Part shown: piece by piece, positions 34,961 to 46,768 of the stretch
Position numbering within the stretch: the stretch's first letter is position 1
Layout: each line of letters begins with the position of its first letter
Assembly: GCA_947492995.1 (NCBI GenBank)
Contig: CANLOU010000002.1
Span: 868,001 to 932,000 of the forward strand
Length of the DNA stretch: 64,000 nucleotides
Direction of reading: 5' to 3'
Origin: an uncultured Litoreibacter sp.
Lineage (GTDB): Bacteria; Pseudomonadota; Alphaproteobacteria; Rhodobacterales; Rhodobacteraceae
Notes under the pieces: model-generated
The model's database searches: none
Told to the model about the DNA's origin: nothing
The model's input: only the letters and a program-made list of their open reading frames with translations
Translations under genes and position numbers: made by a program

Positions 34961-34990
34961 GGCTTCGTTTTGGTAAAAATACTCAAACCC
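34961..34990. repeat. dispersed AAAAATACTC element after the DoxX gene
   Basis: This element begins two bases after the DoxX stop. Core: TTTTGGTAAAAATACTCAAA. It is nearly identical to DNA inside ispDF at 16003 and related to copies at 37928 and 46561. It is not a hairpin and has no terminator T-run. Confidence 0.6.
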
Positions 34991-35031
34991 TGCACTTTCC
35001 AACCGGCCCGCCGCCCGCTACATCCCCCGAC

Positions 35032-36387
35032 ATGAGCAAAACATTGAACATCATCGGCGGCGGCATGGCCGGGTCCGAGGCCGCATGGCAGGCCGCCAAT
35101 ATGGGCGTGCAGGTCGTAATCCACGAAATGCGTCCCAAGGTCGAAACGTTCGCCCACCGCACCGGCAATCTCGGCGAAATGGTCTGCTCCAACTCCTTCC
35201 GTTCCGACGATGACGAGCAAAATGCCGTGGGCCTGCTTCACTGGGAAATGCGTCAGGCGGGCGGGCTTATCATGGCCTCTGCCGACAAACACGCCCTGCC
35301 CGCAGGCGGCGCGCTGGCCGTGGACCGCGACCCCTTCGCCGAAACTGTCACGGCGCAGCTGAAAGCCCACCCGAATATCACCATCAGCTATGATGAGATC
35401 GCGGCGCTCCCCGAAGACGGAAACTGGATCATCGCCACAGGCCCGCTGACCTCGGGCAGTCTGGCCGAGGCCATCGCGACTGAGACCGGCCAAGACGCGC
35501 TGGCCTTCTTCGATGCTATCGCGCCGATCATGTATTTTGACACCATCAACATGGACAAGGCGTGGTTCCAGTCCCGCTACGACAAGGGCGAGACCGAGGA
35601 AGACCGCACCGCCTACCTCAACTGCCCGATGGACAAAGACACCTACGAGGCCTTCATCGACGCATTGCTCACGGCCGAAAAAACCGAATTCAAGGACGGC
35701 GAAACCGCCAAGTATTTCGACGGTTGCCTGCCCATTGAGGTCATGGCCGAGCGCGGCCGCGAGACCCTGCGCTACGGCCCCATGAAGCCTGTGGGCCTGA
35801 CCAACCCGCATCAGCCCGACATCAAAGCGCATGCCATTGTGCAGCTCAGGCGCGACAACGCACTTGGCACGCTGTTCAACATTGTGGGCTTCCAGACCAA
35901 GATGAAATACGGCGCGCAAAAGCAAGTGCTGCGGATGATCCCCGGCCTTGAAGAGGCCGAATTTGCCCGCCTCGGCGGCATCCACCGCAACACGTTCATC
36001 AACTCACCCACGCTGCTGGACAACCAGATGCGCCTGAAATCCAAGCCGCATCTGCGTTTCGCAGGTCAGATCACTGGCGTCGAAGGCTATGTCGAATCCG
36101 CCGCAATGGGCCTGCTGGCAGGCCGCTTCGCAGCCGCCGAAATCCTCGGCCAAACCATCGACAGCCCCGCGCCCGAGACTGCCATGGGCGCGCTCGTCAC
36201 CCACATCACCGGCGGCGCAGAGGCCAAGACCTTCCAGCCCATGAACGTCAATTTCGGGCTGTTCCCGCCCGTAGTGGACGCCAAAACGGGCCGCAAAAAT
36301 CGCGCCACCCGCTACAAAATGTACACAGACCGCGCCAAGGCCGCGTGGTCACAATGGCTTGACCAGGCGCGACTGGACGCAGCCTAA
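35032..36387 (+). CDS. trmFO: methylenetetrahydrofolate-tRNA-(uracil-5-)-methyltransferase TrmFO
   Basis: The 451-residue flavoenzyme makes m5U54 in tRNA using methylenetetrahydrofolate. The FAD-binding turn is [16 protein letters not shown] at residues 5-20, followed by [14 protein letters not shown], the [15 protein letters not shown] region with the catalytic Cys, and [16 protein letters not shown] near the C-terminus. Length matches the bacterial family. It stands alone between the DoxX and methyltransferase genes. Confidence 0.96.
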   Translation: MSKTLNIIGGGMAGSEAAWQAANMGVQVVIHEMRPKVETFAHRTGNLGEMVCSNSFRSDDDEQNAVGLLHWEMRQAGGLIMASADKHALPAGGALAVDRDPFAETVTAQLKAHPNITISYDEIAALPEDGNWIIATGPLTSGSLAEAIATETGQDALAFFDAIAPIMYFDTINMDKAWFQSRYDKGETEEDRTAYLNCPMDKDTYEAFIDALLTAEKTEFKDGETAKYFDGCLPIEVMAERGRETLRYGPMKPVGLTNPHQPDIKAHAIVQLRRDNALGTLFNIVGFQTKMKYGAQKQVLRMIPGLEEAEFARLGGIHRNTFINSPTLLDNQMRLKSKPHLRFAGQITGVEGYVESAAMGLLAGRFAAAEILGQTIDSPAPETAMGALVTHITGGAEAKTFQPMNVNFGLFPPVVDAKTGRKNRATRYKMYTDRAKAAWSQWLDQARLDAA

Positions 36388-36408
36388 TTCCTGCGCCAAT
36401 CTGGCCAC

Positions 36409-37020
36409 ATGACCAAGAACTTCCTCAAAAACACCTACGGCCTCGACAGCGTCGAGAAGACCGTGGACCACTACAATCAATGGTCCGCATCTTATGACAC
36501 CGAGATCGCGGAAAACGGCTACGCCCTGCCCGGTCGCATGGCCAAGGCCGTCGCCAGCATCACCCAAGACAAATCCGTCCCCATGCTCGATTTCGGCTGT
36601 GGCACGGGGCTGTCGGGCGTGGCCCTCAAACTCATGGGGTTCCAGATCATCGACGGCATGGACGTCTCCGCCGACATGCTGGCTCAGGCGCAGCTGAAAA
36701 ACGCTTACCGCACGCTGACCCATGCCGACGCCACACAACCGCCGCCCTTTCACATCGGGGAATACGCCCTCATCACCGCCTGCGGCGTCATCGGCTCTGG
36801 CGCGGCCCCCATATCGGTGCTCGATGACCTCACGACCAAGCTGGTCTCCGGCAACCGGCTGGCATTCTCATTCAACGACAACACGCTGGCCGACCCGCAA
36901 TACGCGGCCCGCGTGCGCCACTACCAAGACACGGGCTTCGCCCTGATCTACGAAGAATACGGCGAGCACCTCCCCGGTATTGACTTGAAGTCCACCGTCT
37001 ATATCATTGAGAAGACGTGA
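36409..37020 (+). CDS. class I SAM-dependent methyltransferase
   Basis: The 203-residue protein has the Rossmann SAM-binding motif MLDFGCGTGLSGVALK near residue 61-76, followed by the acidic end of strand 2 (IDGMDVSADMLAQA) and a motif II region ALITACGVIG. The N-terminal YDTEIAENGY resembles TPR-linked or 'methylase' type proteins in this family. The substrate is unknown. Its stop overlaps the gluQ start by four bases. Confidence 0.87.
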   Translation: MTKNFLKNTYGLDSVEKTVDHYNQWSASYDTEIAENGYALPGRMAKAVASITQDKSVPMLDFGCGTGLSGVALKLMGFQIIDGMDVSADMLAQAQLKNAYRTLTHADATQPPPFHIGEYALITACGVIGSGAAPISVLDDLTTKLVSGNRLAFSFNDNTLADPQYAARVRHYQDTGFALIYEEYGEHLPGIDLKSTVYIIEKT

Positions 37021-37910
37021 CTTTCACCACTCGCTTCGCGCCGTCGCCCACCGGGCCCCTGCATCTCGGCCACGCCTATTCGGCGATGCTGGCCCACGAC
37101 ATGGCGCTGCAAAACAACGGCGCTTTCCTGCTGCGCATCGAGGACATAGACCGCTCCCGCGCCCGCCCCGAATGGGAGCAGCAGATTTATGACGACTTGG
37201 AATGGCTCGGCCTATCGTGGCCGACCCCTGTCATGCGCCAATCTGACCGCGTCGACACCTACCAAGCCGCTCTCACATCGCTCTGGGATCGCGGTCTCAT
37301 GTTCCGGTGCACATGCAATCGCAAGGACATCGCTGCCGCTGTCTCTGCCCCCCAGGAAGGGGCCGAGATCCCGACCGGTCCCGATGGCATCATCTATCCC
37401 GGCACATGTCGGGCCAACAGCAACGTCCGTGGCAATGTCCCGTTTCCTGAGGGTGCCGTGTTGCGGCTGGACATGGCGCAGGCCTGTTTCGTCGTAACGA
37501 CGCATTCCGACCATGGTCAGCACCACTTCACGGAAACCGGCTACGGCCCAGACGGACAAGGTGGCAAGGTCCTCGTTACAGACCAAGACCTGATCCAGAC
37601 TGCCGGCGATATCGTCCTTGCCCGCAAAGACATGGGCACGTCCTACCACCTCTCGGTGGTGCTCGACGACGCGGCCCAAGGCATTACGCATGTCATCCGC
37701 GGCCAGGACCTGTTCGAGGCCACCAAAATCCACGTCATCCTGCACCGCCTCCTCGGCTTGCCCACGCCCCTCTATCATCACCACACGTTGATCCGCGACG
37801 ACCAGGGCAAACGCCTTGCCAAACGCGATGATGCCCGCGCAATTTCCAAATATCGCGAAGATGGCTACACGCCAGAAGACATCCGGAAAATGGTCGGCCT
37901 GCCTCTTTAG
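37017..37910 (+). CDS. gluQ: glutamyl-Q tRNA(Asp) synthetase
   Basis: The 297-residue enzyme glutamylates queuosine in tRNA(Asp). It is a class I synthetase catalytic domain with no anticodon-binding domain. FAPSPTGPLHLGHAYSAM is the HIGH region, FRCTCNRKDI and YPGTC supply the Zn site, and GKRLAKRDDARAI replaces KMSKS. Start is GTG 37017, overlapping the methyltransferase stop. Length matches GluQRS rather than GltX (about 470). Confidence 0.94.
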   Translation: MTFTTRFAPSPTGPLHLGHAYSAMLAHDMALQNNGAFLLRIEDIDRSRARPEWEQQIYDDLEWLGLSWPTPVMRQSDRVDTYQAALTSLWDRGLMFRCTCNRKDIAAAVSAPQEGAEIPTGPDGIIYPGTCRANSNVRGNVPFPEGAVLRLDMAQACFVVTTHSDHGQHHFTETGYGPDGQGGKVLVTDQDLIQTAGDIVLARKDMGTSYHLSVVLDDAAQGITHVIRGQDLFEATKIHVILHRLLGLPTPLYHHHTLIRDDQGKRLAKRDDARAISKYREDGYTPEDIRKMVGLPL

Positions 37911-37927
37911 CTGCCCCGCCCAGTTTC

Positions 37928-37953
37928 CATTTGGTTAAAAATACTCAAAATCC
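37928..37953. repeat. dispersed AAAAATACTC element after gluQ
   Basis: CATTTGGTTAAAAATACTCA lies 18 bases after the gluQ stop in the convergent gluQ-hisI gap. It shares the TTTGGT-(T)AAAAATACTCAAA core with the copies at 34961 and 16003. Confidence 0.55.
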
Positions 37954-37954
37954 G

Positions 37955-38317
37955 TTAGTCGCTTTCAGGCGCCATCAGTTCAATTTCTTCCCCCGACGTG
38001 ACCGAGGTGTAAAAACAAACCCGCCGGTTGGTATGGCATGCGGCACCTGTCTGCCGCACCACCGCCAGCAGGCAATCGCGGTCGCAATCCACCCGCAAAT
38101 CCACCAATTCCTGCGTGTGGCCAGAGGTCTCCCCTTTGATCCAAAACGCCTGCCGCGAGCGCGACCAATAGGTCACGCGCCCCGTTTCAAGCGTCTTTTT
38201 AACGGCGTCGACATTCATCCACGCCATCATCAACACCTCGCCCGATCCTTCTTGCTGGGCGATGCAGGGGATCAGACCGGCCTCGTTGTAGCTCAATTTC
38301 GCAGGATCAAATTGCAT
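37955..38317 (-). CDS. hisI: phosphoribosyl-AMP cyclohydrolase
   Basis: This 120-residue enzyme opens the purine ring in histidine biosynthesis step 3. It carries the metal sites DCDRDC (residues 84-89) and GAACHTNRRVCFY, plus the conserved WMNVDAVKKTLETG and YWSRSRQ..WIKGETSGH segments. It is the single-domain HisI form without the HisE pyrophosphohydrolase. It is isolated here from the other his genes and convergent with gluQ. Confidence 0.95.
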   Translation of the reverse strand: MQFDPAKLSYNEAGLIPCIAQQEGSGEVLMMAWMNVDAVKKTLETGRVTYWSRSRQAFWIKGETSGHTQELVDLRVDCDRDCLLAVVRQTGAACHTNRRVCFYTSVTSGEEIELMAPESD

Positions 38318-38385
38318 GTCGTTTCCTTTTGCATCTGGCGCGTGCCGCCTTATCTATGTCTCAACACCTTGCTAGGACAAGCACC

Positions 38386-38814
38386 ATGAGCACCGACGGC
38401 GATTTGATTAAACTCTATTCCGGCCAAATCCTCGCTTTGGCTGCCGATATTCCGCATCTCGACCGGCTCGACGCGCCCGATGCGACCGTCAAGAAACGCT
38501 CGCCGCTATGCGGATCCACCGTCACCGTTGATGTCACCATGAAAGACGGCAAGGTCGACGCGTTCGGCCAGGACGTCAAAGCCTGCGCGCTGGGCCAGGC
38601 CGCGGCCTCCGTCGTTGGCGCGCACGCCATCGGGCGCACGGCGCAGGAAATCGAAACGGCGCGCGACCAGCTCAAAGCCATGCTCAAACAAGACGGCCCC
38701 GAGCCGGACGCACCCTTTGACGGGCTAAAAGTCCTGCTCCCCGCGCGTGATTACAAAAACCGCCATGCGTCGATCATGCTGACCCTGGACGCGCTGGTGG
38801 AAGCCACGTCATAA
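38386..38814 (+). CDS. iron-sulfur cluster assembly scaffold-like protein (NifU/IscU N-terminal family)
   Basis: The 142-residue protein has the NifU-N fold with two of the three cluster-binding Cys: PLCGSTVTVDV near residue 42 and DVKACALGQAAAS near residue 66. The third Cys of IscU is not present in the following 75 residues. The conserved Asp after the first Cys is replaced by Gly-Ser. This divergent branch is common in Rhodobacterales and may act as a carrier. ATG 38386 was chosen over 38329 because the earlier codons lie in the divergent hisI promoter area. Confidence 0.85.
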   Translation: MSTDGDLIKLYSGQILALAADIPHLDRLDAPDATVKKRSPLCGSTVTVDVTMKDGKVDAFGQDVKACALGQAAASVVGAHAIGRTAQEIETARDQLKAMLKQDGPEPDAPFDGLKVLLPARDYKNRHASIMLTLDALVEATS

Positions 38815-38850
38815 AAAAAAACCGCCGCGCTCCGGGATAGGAGGCGGCGG
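38813..38850 (-). terminator. intrinsic terminator of the 40-residue peptide gene
   Basis: On the minus strand CCGCCGC-CTCC and its partner form an 11-bp GC-rich stem with one bulged base (arms 38840-38850 and 38822-38833) followed by nine T residues (A-run at 38813-38821 on the given strand). It lies about 160 bases past the stop of the small minus-strand gene and overlaps the last codons of the scaffold gene. Confidence 0.85.
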
Positions 38851-39011
38851 CAGTCGGCTTGTCTGGAATGGTCCGATACGCAAATGGACCAGCGGGTAAG
38901 AGGCAAAACCGGTCCGTACAAGTTGGGGACAAGGGCGTATCGGGTGGTTGGTCGTCCCGGGACAGAGACGGCAACCCTTCCAAGGGCATCAGACAGCAGG
39001 CAGTTAACAGG

Positions 39012-39134
39012 TTACATAAGTTGCGGCAGGTACAGCGTGACAGTCATCATCACACCAATCGCGGCAATTCCAGCGGCGTCCTGCATCAGCGTAGCGCGCG
39101 AGCTGGACAAAATCTTTTTTACATCTGCGATCAT
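39012..39134 (-). CDS. 40-residue single-pass membrane peptide, LexA-box linked
   Basis: The peptide begins MIADVKKILSSSRATLMQDA and has one hydrophobic helix (AAGIAAIGVMMTVTLYLPQL). ATG 39134 has a perfect AGGAGG nine bases upstream. Eighty-odd bases upstream is GTTC-N7-GTTC, the alphaproteobacterial LexA box, and downstream is a strong terminator, so the gene is a self-contained unit after recG. Small SOS-induced membrane peptides are known (SidA and DidA in Caulobacter block division; TisB in E. coli depolarises), but I see no sequence identity to them. A longer in-frame reading from 39266 runs through the LexA box and is unlikely. Confidence 0.65.
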   Translation of the reverse strand: MIADVKKILSSSRATLMQDAAGIAAIGVMMTVTLYLPQLM

Positions 39135-39200
39135 GGGCGGTGACCTCCTCAAGTCATGTTCTTTTTGTTGCATCTTTGTTCTCATTTTTATTAACCATTG

Positions 39201-39230
39201 TAAAGAACTTTTTGAGAACATTTGCGAACA
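39201..39230 (-). promoter_or_regulatory. LexA-type SOS box (GTTC-N7-GTTC with an extra GTTC)
   Basis: Read on the minus strand: GTTC-N6-GTTC-N7-GTTC. The N7 pair (39205-39208 and 39216-39219) fits the alphaproteobacterial LexA consensus GTTC-N7-GTTC exactly; the third half-site at 39226-39229 is spaced one base short. It lies 70-95 bases upstream of the small peptide start and just downstream of nothing but the recG stop. Confidence 0.65.
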
Positions 39231-39270
39231 AAGATAGTTTCCCATGGGGAAGCTTCGGCCAACCAAAGGC

Positions 39271-41361
39271 TTAACCCACTGAAATCAAACGGATCGCGCG
39301 GTCCTGTTCCATCAACCACAAAAGAACACGCGCCGCCTGCCCGCGCGGACTGGTTAAGGACGGATCCATGGTCAGCAATGCCCGCGCATCGCTTTGCGCC
39401 ACGGCCATCAATGCGGTTTGCGTCTCCAGATTGGCAATGCGGAACCTTGGCAGTCCAGATTGCGCCGTCCCGATCAGGTCCCCCGCACCGCGCATTTCCA
39501 AGTCTTCCTCGGAAATTCTGAACCCATCCTCGGTCTCACGAAGAATGTTCAGCCGCCGCTTGGCGGTCTCGCTCAACGGGTCCTGGAACATCAGCAAACA
39601 GGTAGAGGCCCCCTCGCCGCGCCCAACGCGCCCCCGCAACTGGTGCAGCTGCGCCAGCCCAAACCCCTCGGCACGTTCAATCACCATGATCGTGGCATTG
39701 GGCACGTTCACCCCCACCTCGATCACCGTGGTTGCCACCAATACTTTGGTCTCGCCTGCCACAAACTTGGCCATCGCCGCATCTTTGTCGGCAGGCGGCA
39801 TTTGCCCATGCACCAAGCCCACCACACCGTCGCCCAACGCCGCGCGCAGCCGCTTGAACCGTTCTTCCGCCGCCGTTTTGTCGGACACTTCGCTTTCCTC
39901 AACCAGCGGGCAGACCCAATAGGCCTGCCGCCCCTCGTCGATGGCTTTGCGCAGCTTGCCGACCACCTCGTCCATCCGGTTGGTCGAGACCGTCGCGGTC
40001 GTCACCGGCTTCCGGCCGGGTGGTTTTTCGTCCAGCACCGACACATCCATGTCGCCATATTGCGCCAAGGCAAGGCTGCGCGGGATGGGCGTCGCGGTCA
40101 TCACCAGCACATCCACCGCGCGGCCCTTGGCGCCTAGCTCCATCCGCTGGGAGACCCCGAAACGGTGCTGCTCATCGACCACCGCCAGCCGCAGATCCTT
40201 GAAAAACACATCCTTCTGGAACACCGCATGGGTGCCCACCAACACGTGGATGTCGCCTGCCGCCAGTGCGGCCAGCTTGGCTTTTCGCTCCGCCCCTTTG
40301 TCGCGGCCTGTCAGAAGCGCAATCACGATCCCTGCGTCCTCGGCCAGCGGTTGAAGGCTTTCCATATGCTGGCGGGCCAAAATCTCCGTCGGGGCCATCA
40401 AGACGCCCTGCCCGCCGGCCTCCACCACCGTCAGCAACGCCATCAACGCGACCAGCGTTTTGCCCGAGCCTACATCGCCTTGCAGCAATCGGTTCATCCG
40501 CGTCACCGCGCCCAAATCATCTGCGATCTCTCCAATCGCACGGGTTTGCGCGCCTGTCGGTGTGTAGGGCAGTGCCGCCAAAACCTTCGATTGCAGGCGT
40601 CCGGTCGCGACACTGGCCACCCCCGGCTTCGCCCGCACCGAGGCGCGCGCCAAAGACAACGTCAATTGATGCGCAAACATCTCGTCATAGGCCAAACGTT
40701 CCCGCACCGGGGTGGTTGCCGCCATGTCCTTTAGGCTGCTCGGCGCATGCGCCGCTGACACGGCGTCCTTGAAAGACGGCCAATCCGCCTGCTTCAACTG
40801 CGACGGGTCAATCCATTCTTCCAGCTCCGGTACCATCTCCAGCGCAGAGCGCGCCGCGCGGTACATCACCTTTTGTGAAATCCCTTGGGTCAGCGGGTAA
40901 ACCGGTTCAAAATCGGGGATGCTGTCCGCCTCGGACACCCGCACCATGTGGTCGGGGTGTACCATCTGAGCCATGTTGTCGAACATCTCCACTTTGCCCG
41001 ACACAACCCGCCGCTGCCCCGTAGGCAATTGTTTTTGCAGGTAATCTCCGCGCGCGTGGAAGAAAACCAACCGGAACTCGGTTGCCGCGTCCTGCACATG
41101 CACATGGTAGGGTCGCCCCTTTTGTTGCGCGGGCACGTGCATGCCAATCTCGACCTCCACGGTAACGGTCCCGGGCAACACCGCGTCGCGGATCGACGCC
41201 TTGCGAGACCGATCAATCCCCGACCCCGGCAGGGTCAGCAGCAAATCCTTGGGTTTTTCAACATGAAGCTGCTCGAACAGGGTCGCCGTTTTCGGGCCGA
41301 CCCCGTCCAGCTTGGTCAGGTCCGCGAAAAGCGGAAACAGAATTTCCGGTCTGCCCGTCAC
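39271..41361 (-). CDS. recG: ATP-dependent DNA helicase RecG
   Basis: The 696-residue helicase reverses stalled forks and processes Holliday junctions. The N-terminal wedge domain (OB fold, about residues 60-160) precedes the helicase core with Walker A LLQGDVGSGKTLVAL, DEQH box AVVDEQHRFGV, motif III MTATPIPRSLAL, motif V ATTVIEVGVNVPNAT and QLHQLRGRVGRGE. The TRG-like end is present. Its stop codon is one base from the ligA-side boundary: recG begins directly after the ligA stop, so both genes share a transcript in the order ligA-recG. Confidence 0.96.
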   Translation of the reverse strand: MTGRPEILFPLFADLTKLDGVGPKTATLFEQLHVEKPKDLLLTLPGSGIDRSRKASIRDAVLPGTVTVEVEIGMHVPAQQKGRPYHVHVQDAATEFRLVFFHARGDYLQKQLPTGQRRVVSGKVEMFDNMAQMVHPDHMVRVSEADSIPDFEPVYPLTQGISQKVMYRAARSALEMVPELEEWIDPSQLKQADWPSFKDAVSAAHAPSSLKDMAATTPVRERLAYDEMFAHQLTLSLARASVRAKPGVASVATGRLQSKVLAALPYTPTGAQTRAIGEIADDLGAVTRMNRLLQGDVGSGKTLVALMALLTVVEAGGQGVLMAPTEILARQHMESLQPLAEDAGIVIALLTGRDKGAERKAKLAALAAGDIHVLVGTHAVFQKDVFFKDLRLAVVDEQHRFGVSQRMELGAKGRAVDVLVMTATPIPRSLALAQYGDMDVSVLDEKPPGRKPVTTATVSTNRMDEVVGKLRKAIDEGRQAYWVCPLVEESEVSDKTAAEERFKRLRAALGDGVVGLVHGQMPPADKDAAMAKFVAGETKVLVATTVIEVGVNVPNATIMVIERAEGFGLAQLHQLRGRVGRGEGASTCLLMFQDPLSETAKRRLNILRETEDGFRISEEDLEMRGAGDLIGTAQSGLPRFRIANLETQTALMAVAQSDARALLTMDPSLTSPRGQAARVLLWLMEQDRAIRLISVG

Positions 41362-44160
<2,799 letters not shown>

Positions 44161-44167
44161 CTACGTA

Positions 44168-44887
44168 TCAGGCACCAATGGCGAGGCGCGCATTGCCGCT
44201 GTCTTGGTCTGGCTGAGGGTCGCGCAGCACATAGCCACGCCCCCAAACGGTTTCGATATGGCTTTCGCCGCCCGTAGCCGTCGCCAGCTTTTTGCGAAGT
44301 TTGCAAATGAACACGTCAATGATCTTTAGCTCCGGCTCGTCCATGCCGCCATAAAGATGGTTCAAAAACATCTCTTTGGTCAGCGTCGTGCCTTTGCGCA
44401 GCGATAACAGTTCCAGCATCTGGTATTCTTTGCCGGTCAGATGAACGGCCTTGTTATCAACCTCAACGGTTTTGGCATCCAGATTTACATGAATATCTCC
44501 GGTCTGGATGATCGACTGCGAATGGCCCTTGGATCGCCGGATGATGGCGTGGATACGGGCCACAAGCTCTTCGCGATGGAACGGCTTGGTCAGGTAGTCG
44601 TCGGCACCGAAGCCAAAGCCTTTCAGCTTGTTCTCCGTATCGTCGGCCCCCGACAAAATAAGAATCGGGGTTTCAATCCGACTGAGGCGCAGCTGTCGCA
44701 GCACCTCATGCCCGGTCATGTCGGGCAGGTTCAGGTCCAAAAGAATCAGGTCGTAGTCATACAACTTCGCCAGATCGATACCTTCTTCACCAAGGTCTGT
44801 TGTGTACACGTTCAAATTGGCGTGCGTCAGCATCATCGAAACTGATTTTGCTGTGGTAGGATCGTCTTCGACTAGAAGAACGCGCAT
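44168..44887 (-). CDS. ctrA: cell-cycle / motility response regulator CtrA
   Basis: The 239-residue OmpR-type regulator has the receiver residues Glu7/Asp8/Asp9, phosphoacceptor Asp51 ([10 protein letters not shown]) and Lys103 (LTKPF). The winged-helix DNA-binding domain includes the strongly conserved [20 protein letters not shown] and [20 protein letters not shown] of CtrA. In Rhodobacterales CtrA is not essential and controls flagella, gene transfer agents and other traits, through TTAA-N7-TTAA sites. Such a site with one mismatch lies 60 bases upstream, suggesting autoregulation. sciP is immediately upstream. Confidence 0.96.
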   Translation of the reverse strand: MRVLLVEDDPTTAKSVSMMLTHANLNVYTTDLGEEGIDLAKLYDYDLILLDLNLPDMTGHEVLRQLRLSRIETPILILSGADDTENKLKGFGFGADDYLTKPFHREELVARIHAIIRRSKGHSQSIIQTGDIHVNLDAKTVEVDNKAVHLTGKEYQMLELLSLRKGTTLTKEMFLNHLYGGMDEPELKIIDVFICKLRKKLATATGGESHIETVWGRGYVLRDPQPDQDSGNARLAIGA

Positions 44888-44946
44888 TGGACTTTCTCCG
44901 GGTATGGCCCCTCAAAACACTCGATCTTAATAATCATCTATAAAGG

Positions 44947-44961
44947 TTAACCTAAGGTTAC
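44947..44961 (-). promoter_or_regulatory. candidate CtrA box upstream of ctrA
   Basis: TTAACCTAAGGTTAC has the TTAA-N7-TTA(A/C) form with one mismatch to the CtrA consensus. It lies 60-74 bases before the ctrA start and touches the sciP stop codon. It could mediate autoregulation. Confidence 0.45.
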
Positions 44962-45266
44962 TAATGCTTAAGACTTTCAACCTTCTGATCTAATTGTCTA
45001 AATTTCTGCAATGCCGTTGTTTTCAATGCACCTTCGCCAAATTCGGCAACGGCGACCCGCCAGCTTTCCAATTCTTCTTCTGACAACCCATATGTAGCAC
45101 AGGCTTCTTTATTGTCCAAAAGTCCGGCATCCACGGCCTTCACCACCATCGCCTTGCGGCTCGCGACCCAGCGCGATGTTTTTTCGCTGGGCAAATCCGC
45201 CCGCGACAAAGTCGATCCATCCGGCAAGGTTACCATCCGGGGTCCAGCGGTCCGTTTTAAATACAT
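44961..45266 (-). CDS. sciP: DUF1153 protein, SciP-type CtrA inhibitor
   Basis: The 101-residue protein is the DUF1153 helix-turn-helix family whose Caulobacter member SciP binds CtrA and blocks transcription activation. Conserved text includes LPDGSTLSRADLPSEKTSRW, VASRKAMVVKAVDAGLL and EACATYGLSEEELESW. It stands directly upstream of ctrA on the same strand, separated by 73 bases, so regulator and antagonist are linked. The C-terminal tail (ALKTTALQKFRQLDQKVESL) extends a few residues beyond the core domain. Confidence 0.92.
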   Translation of the reverse strand: MYLKRTAGPRMVTLPDGSTLSRADLPSEKTSRWVASRKAMVVKAVDAGLLDNKEACATYGLSEEELESWRVAVAEFGEGALKTTALQKFRQLDQKVESLKH

Positions 45267-45395
45267 CTAAGGGCTTCCATTTTCGGTCAATCCCCCTCAC
45301 ATGCCACCAAGAGCCTTAAAAAGCGGTGAAGCCGCGGCTTGAAGACCTGTAAGATTTTCCTATATTCCGCTGCACCTGCGCGAAAGGTATGCAAC

Positions 45396-46544
45396 ATGGC
45401 ACTCGACTGGGCCGACGGCAAACTAAACTCACTGGGCTTTGCAAAAGCCCCGTCCGACACCCGCGTTGTGGTGGCGATGTCGGGCGGCGTGGACAGCTCG
45501 GTCGTGGCCGCAATGCTGGCCGAGGAAGGCTATGACGTGGTCGGCGTCACCCTGCAGCTATACGATCATGGCGCCGCACTTGCCAAAAAGGGGGCCTGCT
45601 GCGCCGGTCGCGACATCCATGACGCGCGCCGCGTGGCCGAAGACATGGGCTTCCCGCACTATGTGTTGGATTATGAAAACGTCTTCAAAGACGCCGTCAT
45701 CGACGAGTTCGCCGACAGCTACCTTGCGGGCGCCACACCGGTCCCCTGCATCCGCTGCAACGAGCGCGTGAAATTCAAGGACCTGTTGGAAACCGCCAAG
45801 GACCTCGACGCCGATTGCATGGCGACGGGCCACTATATCCAACGCAAGATGGGGCCGCAAAGGGCGGAACTCCACTCCGCCGCCGACGCCAATCGCGACC
45901 AAAGCTATTTCCTGTTCTCCACCACGCGGGCGCAGCTGGATTATCTGCGCTTCCCTTTGGGCCACCTGCCCTCCAAGGCCGAAACCCGGGCGCTGGCGGA
46001 AAAATACGGGCTGTCCGTGGCCGACAAGCCCGACAGCCAGGACATCTGCTTCGTGCCCAATGGCAACTACGCCTCCGTCATTGAAAAGCTGCGCCCCGAT
46101 GCCGCCGACCCCGGCGACATTGTTGATATGGCGGGCACTGTCCTCGCCCAACATAACGGCGTCATCCACTACACAATCGGCCAACGCCGAGGCCTCGGCA
46201 TCGGTGGTCTGGAAACGCCGCTCTATGTGGTCAAGCTCGATGTGGAAAAGAAGCACGTCATCGTCGGCCCGAAGGAAGCGCTGGCCACCCGCACCGTTCC
46301 CATCCGCGAAATCAACTGGCTGGGCGACGCGCCGCTGGGCAGCGCGGACGAATGGCATGTCAATGTGCGCGTCCGCTCCACCAAGCCGCCCATGCCTGCG
46401 GTTATCAGACCCATCAACGCAACCGAGGCCACGGTCGAGCTGCTCACCCCCGAGGAAGGCGTCTCCCCGGGCCAGGCCTGCGTGTTCTATGAAGATGGCT
46501 CGACACGCATCCTTGGCGGCGGCTGGATCTGGCGCGGCGCTTGA
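45396..46544 (+). CDS. mnmA: tRNA-specific 2-thiouridylase MnmA
   Basis: The 382-residue enzyme thiolates U34 of tRNA(Lys/Glu/Gln). ATP-binding P-loop [16 protein letters not shown], catalytic Cys in [12 protein letters not shown] and the second Cys in [11 protein letters not shown] are all present, with the C-terminal beta-barrel [14 protein letters not shown] 45396 precedes the family N-terminus; an in-frame ATG at 45339 adds 19 unlikely residues. It is divergent from sciP with a 129-base gap. Confidence 0.95.
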   Translation: MALDWADGKLNSLGFAKAPSDTRVVVAMSGGVDSSVVAAMLAEEGYDVVGVTLQLYDHGAALAKKGACCAGRDIHDARRVAEDMGFPHYVLDYENVFKDAVIDEFADSYLAGATPVPCIRCNERVKFKDLLETAKDLDADCMATGHYIQRKMGPQRAELHSAADANRDQSYFLFSTTRAQLDYLRFPLGHLPSKAETRALAEKYGLSVADKPDSQDICFVPNGNYASVIEKLRPDAADPGDIVDMAGTVLAQHNGVIHYTIGQRRGLGIGGLETPLYVVKLDVEKKHVIVGPKEALATRTVPIREINWLGDAPLGSADEWHVNVRVRSTKPPMPAVIRPINATEATVELLTPEEGVSPGQACVFYEDGSTRILGGGWIWRGA

Positions 46545-46560
46545 CCCAAACGCATCCAAC

Positions 46561-46590
46561 CGCTTCTTTCTGCTAAAAATATGCATATCC
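46561..46590. repeat. AAAAATA element after mnmA
   Basis: CGCTTCTTTCTGCTAAAAAT followed by ATGCATATCC begins 16 bases after the mnmA stop. It follows the pattern GCTTC-N8-AAAAATAC of the elements at 34961 and 37928, but is more diverged. The rest of the 224-base gap to the cytochrome gene shows nothing definite. Confidence 0.45.
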
Positions 46591-46768
46591 GCGCCCTCAA
46601 CCGGCGCGGCAACAGCCCCCATTGGCTCACATCTCGAACCACGCCCATAAAAACGGCAAAGCCGTCAGGCTTTTCAATTAAGTCGCGCCACCTCGAAAAA
46701 AGTGATGAGGCAATTCCCGACTCTTGCGTTACGCTCGCGTCACAAAGCTATTTTCTGGAGGATACCCC

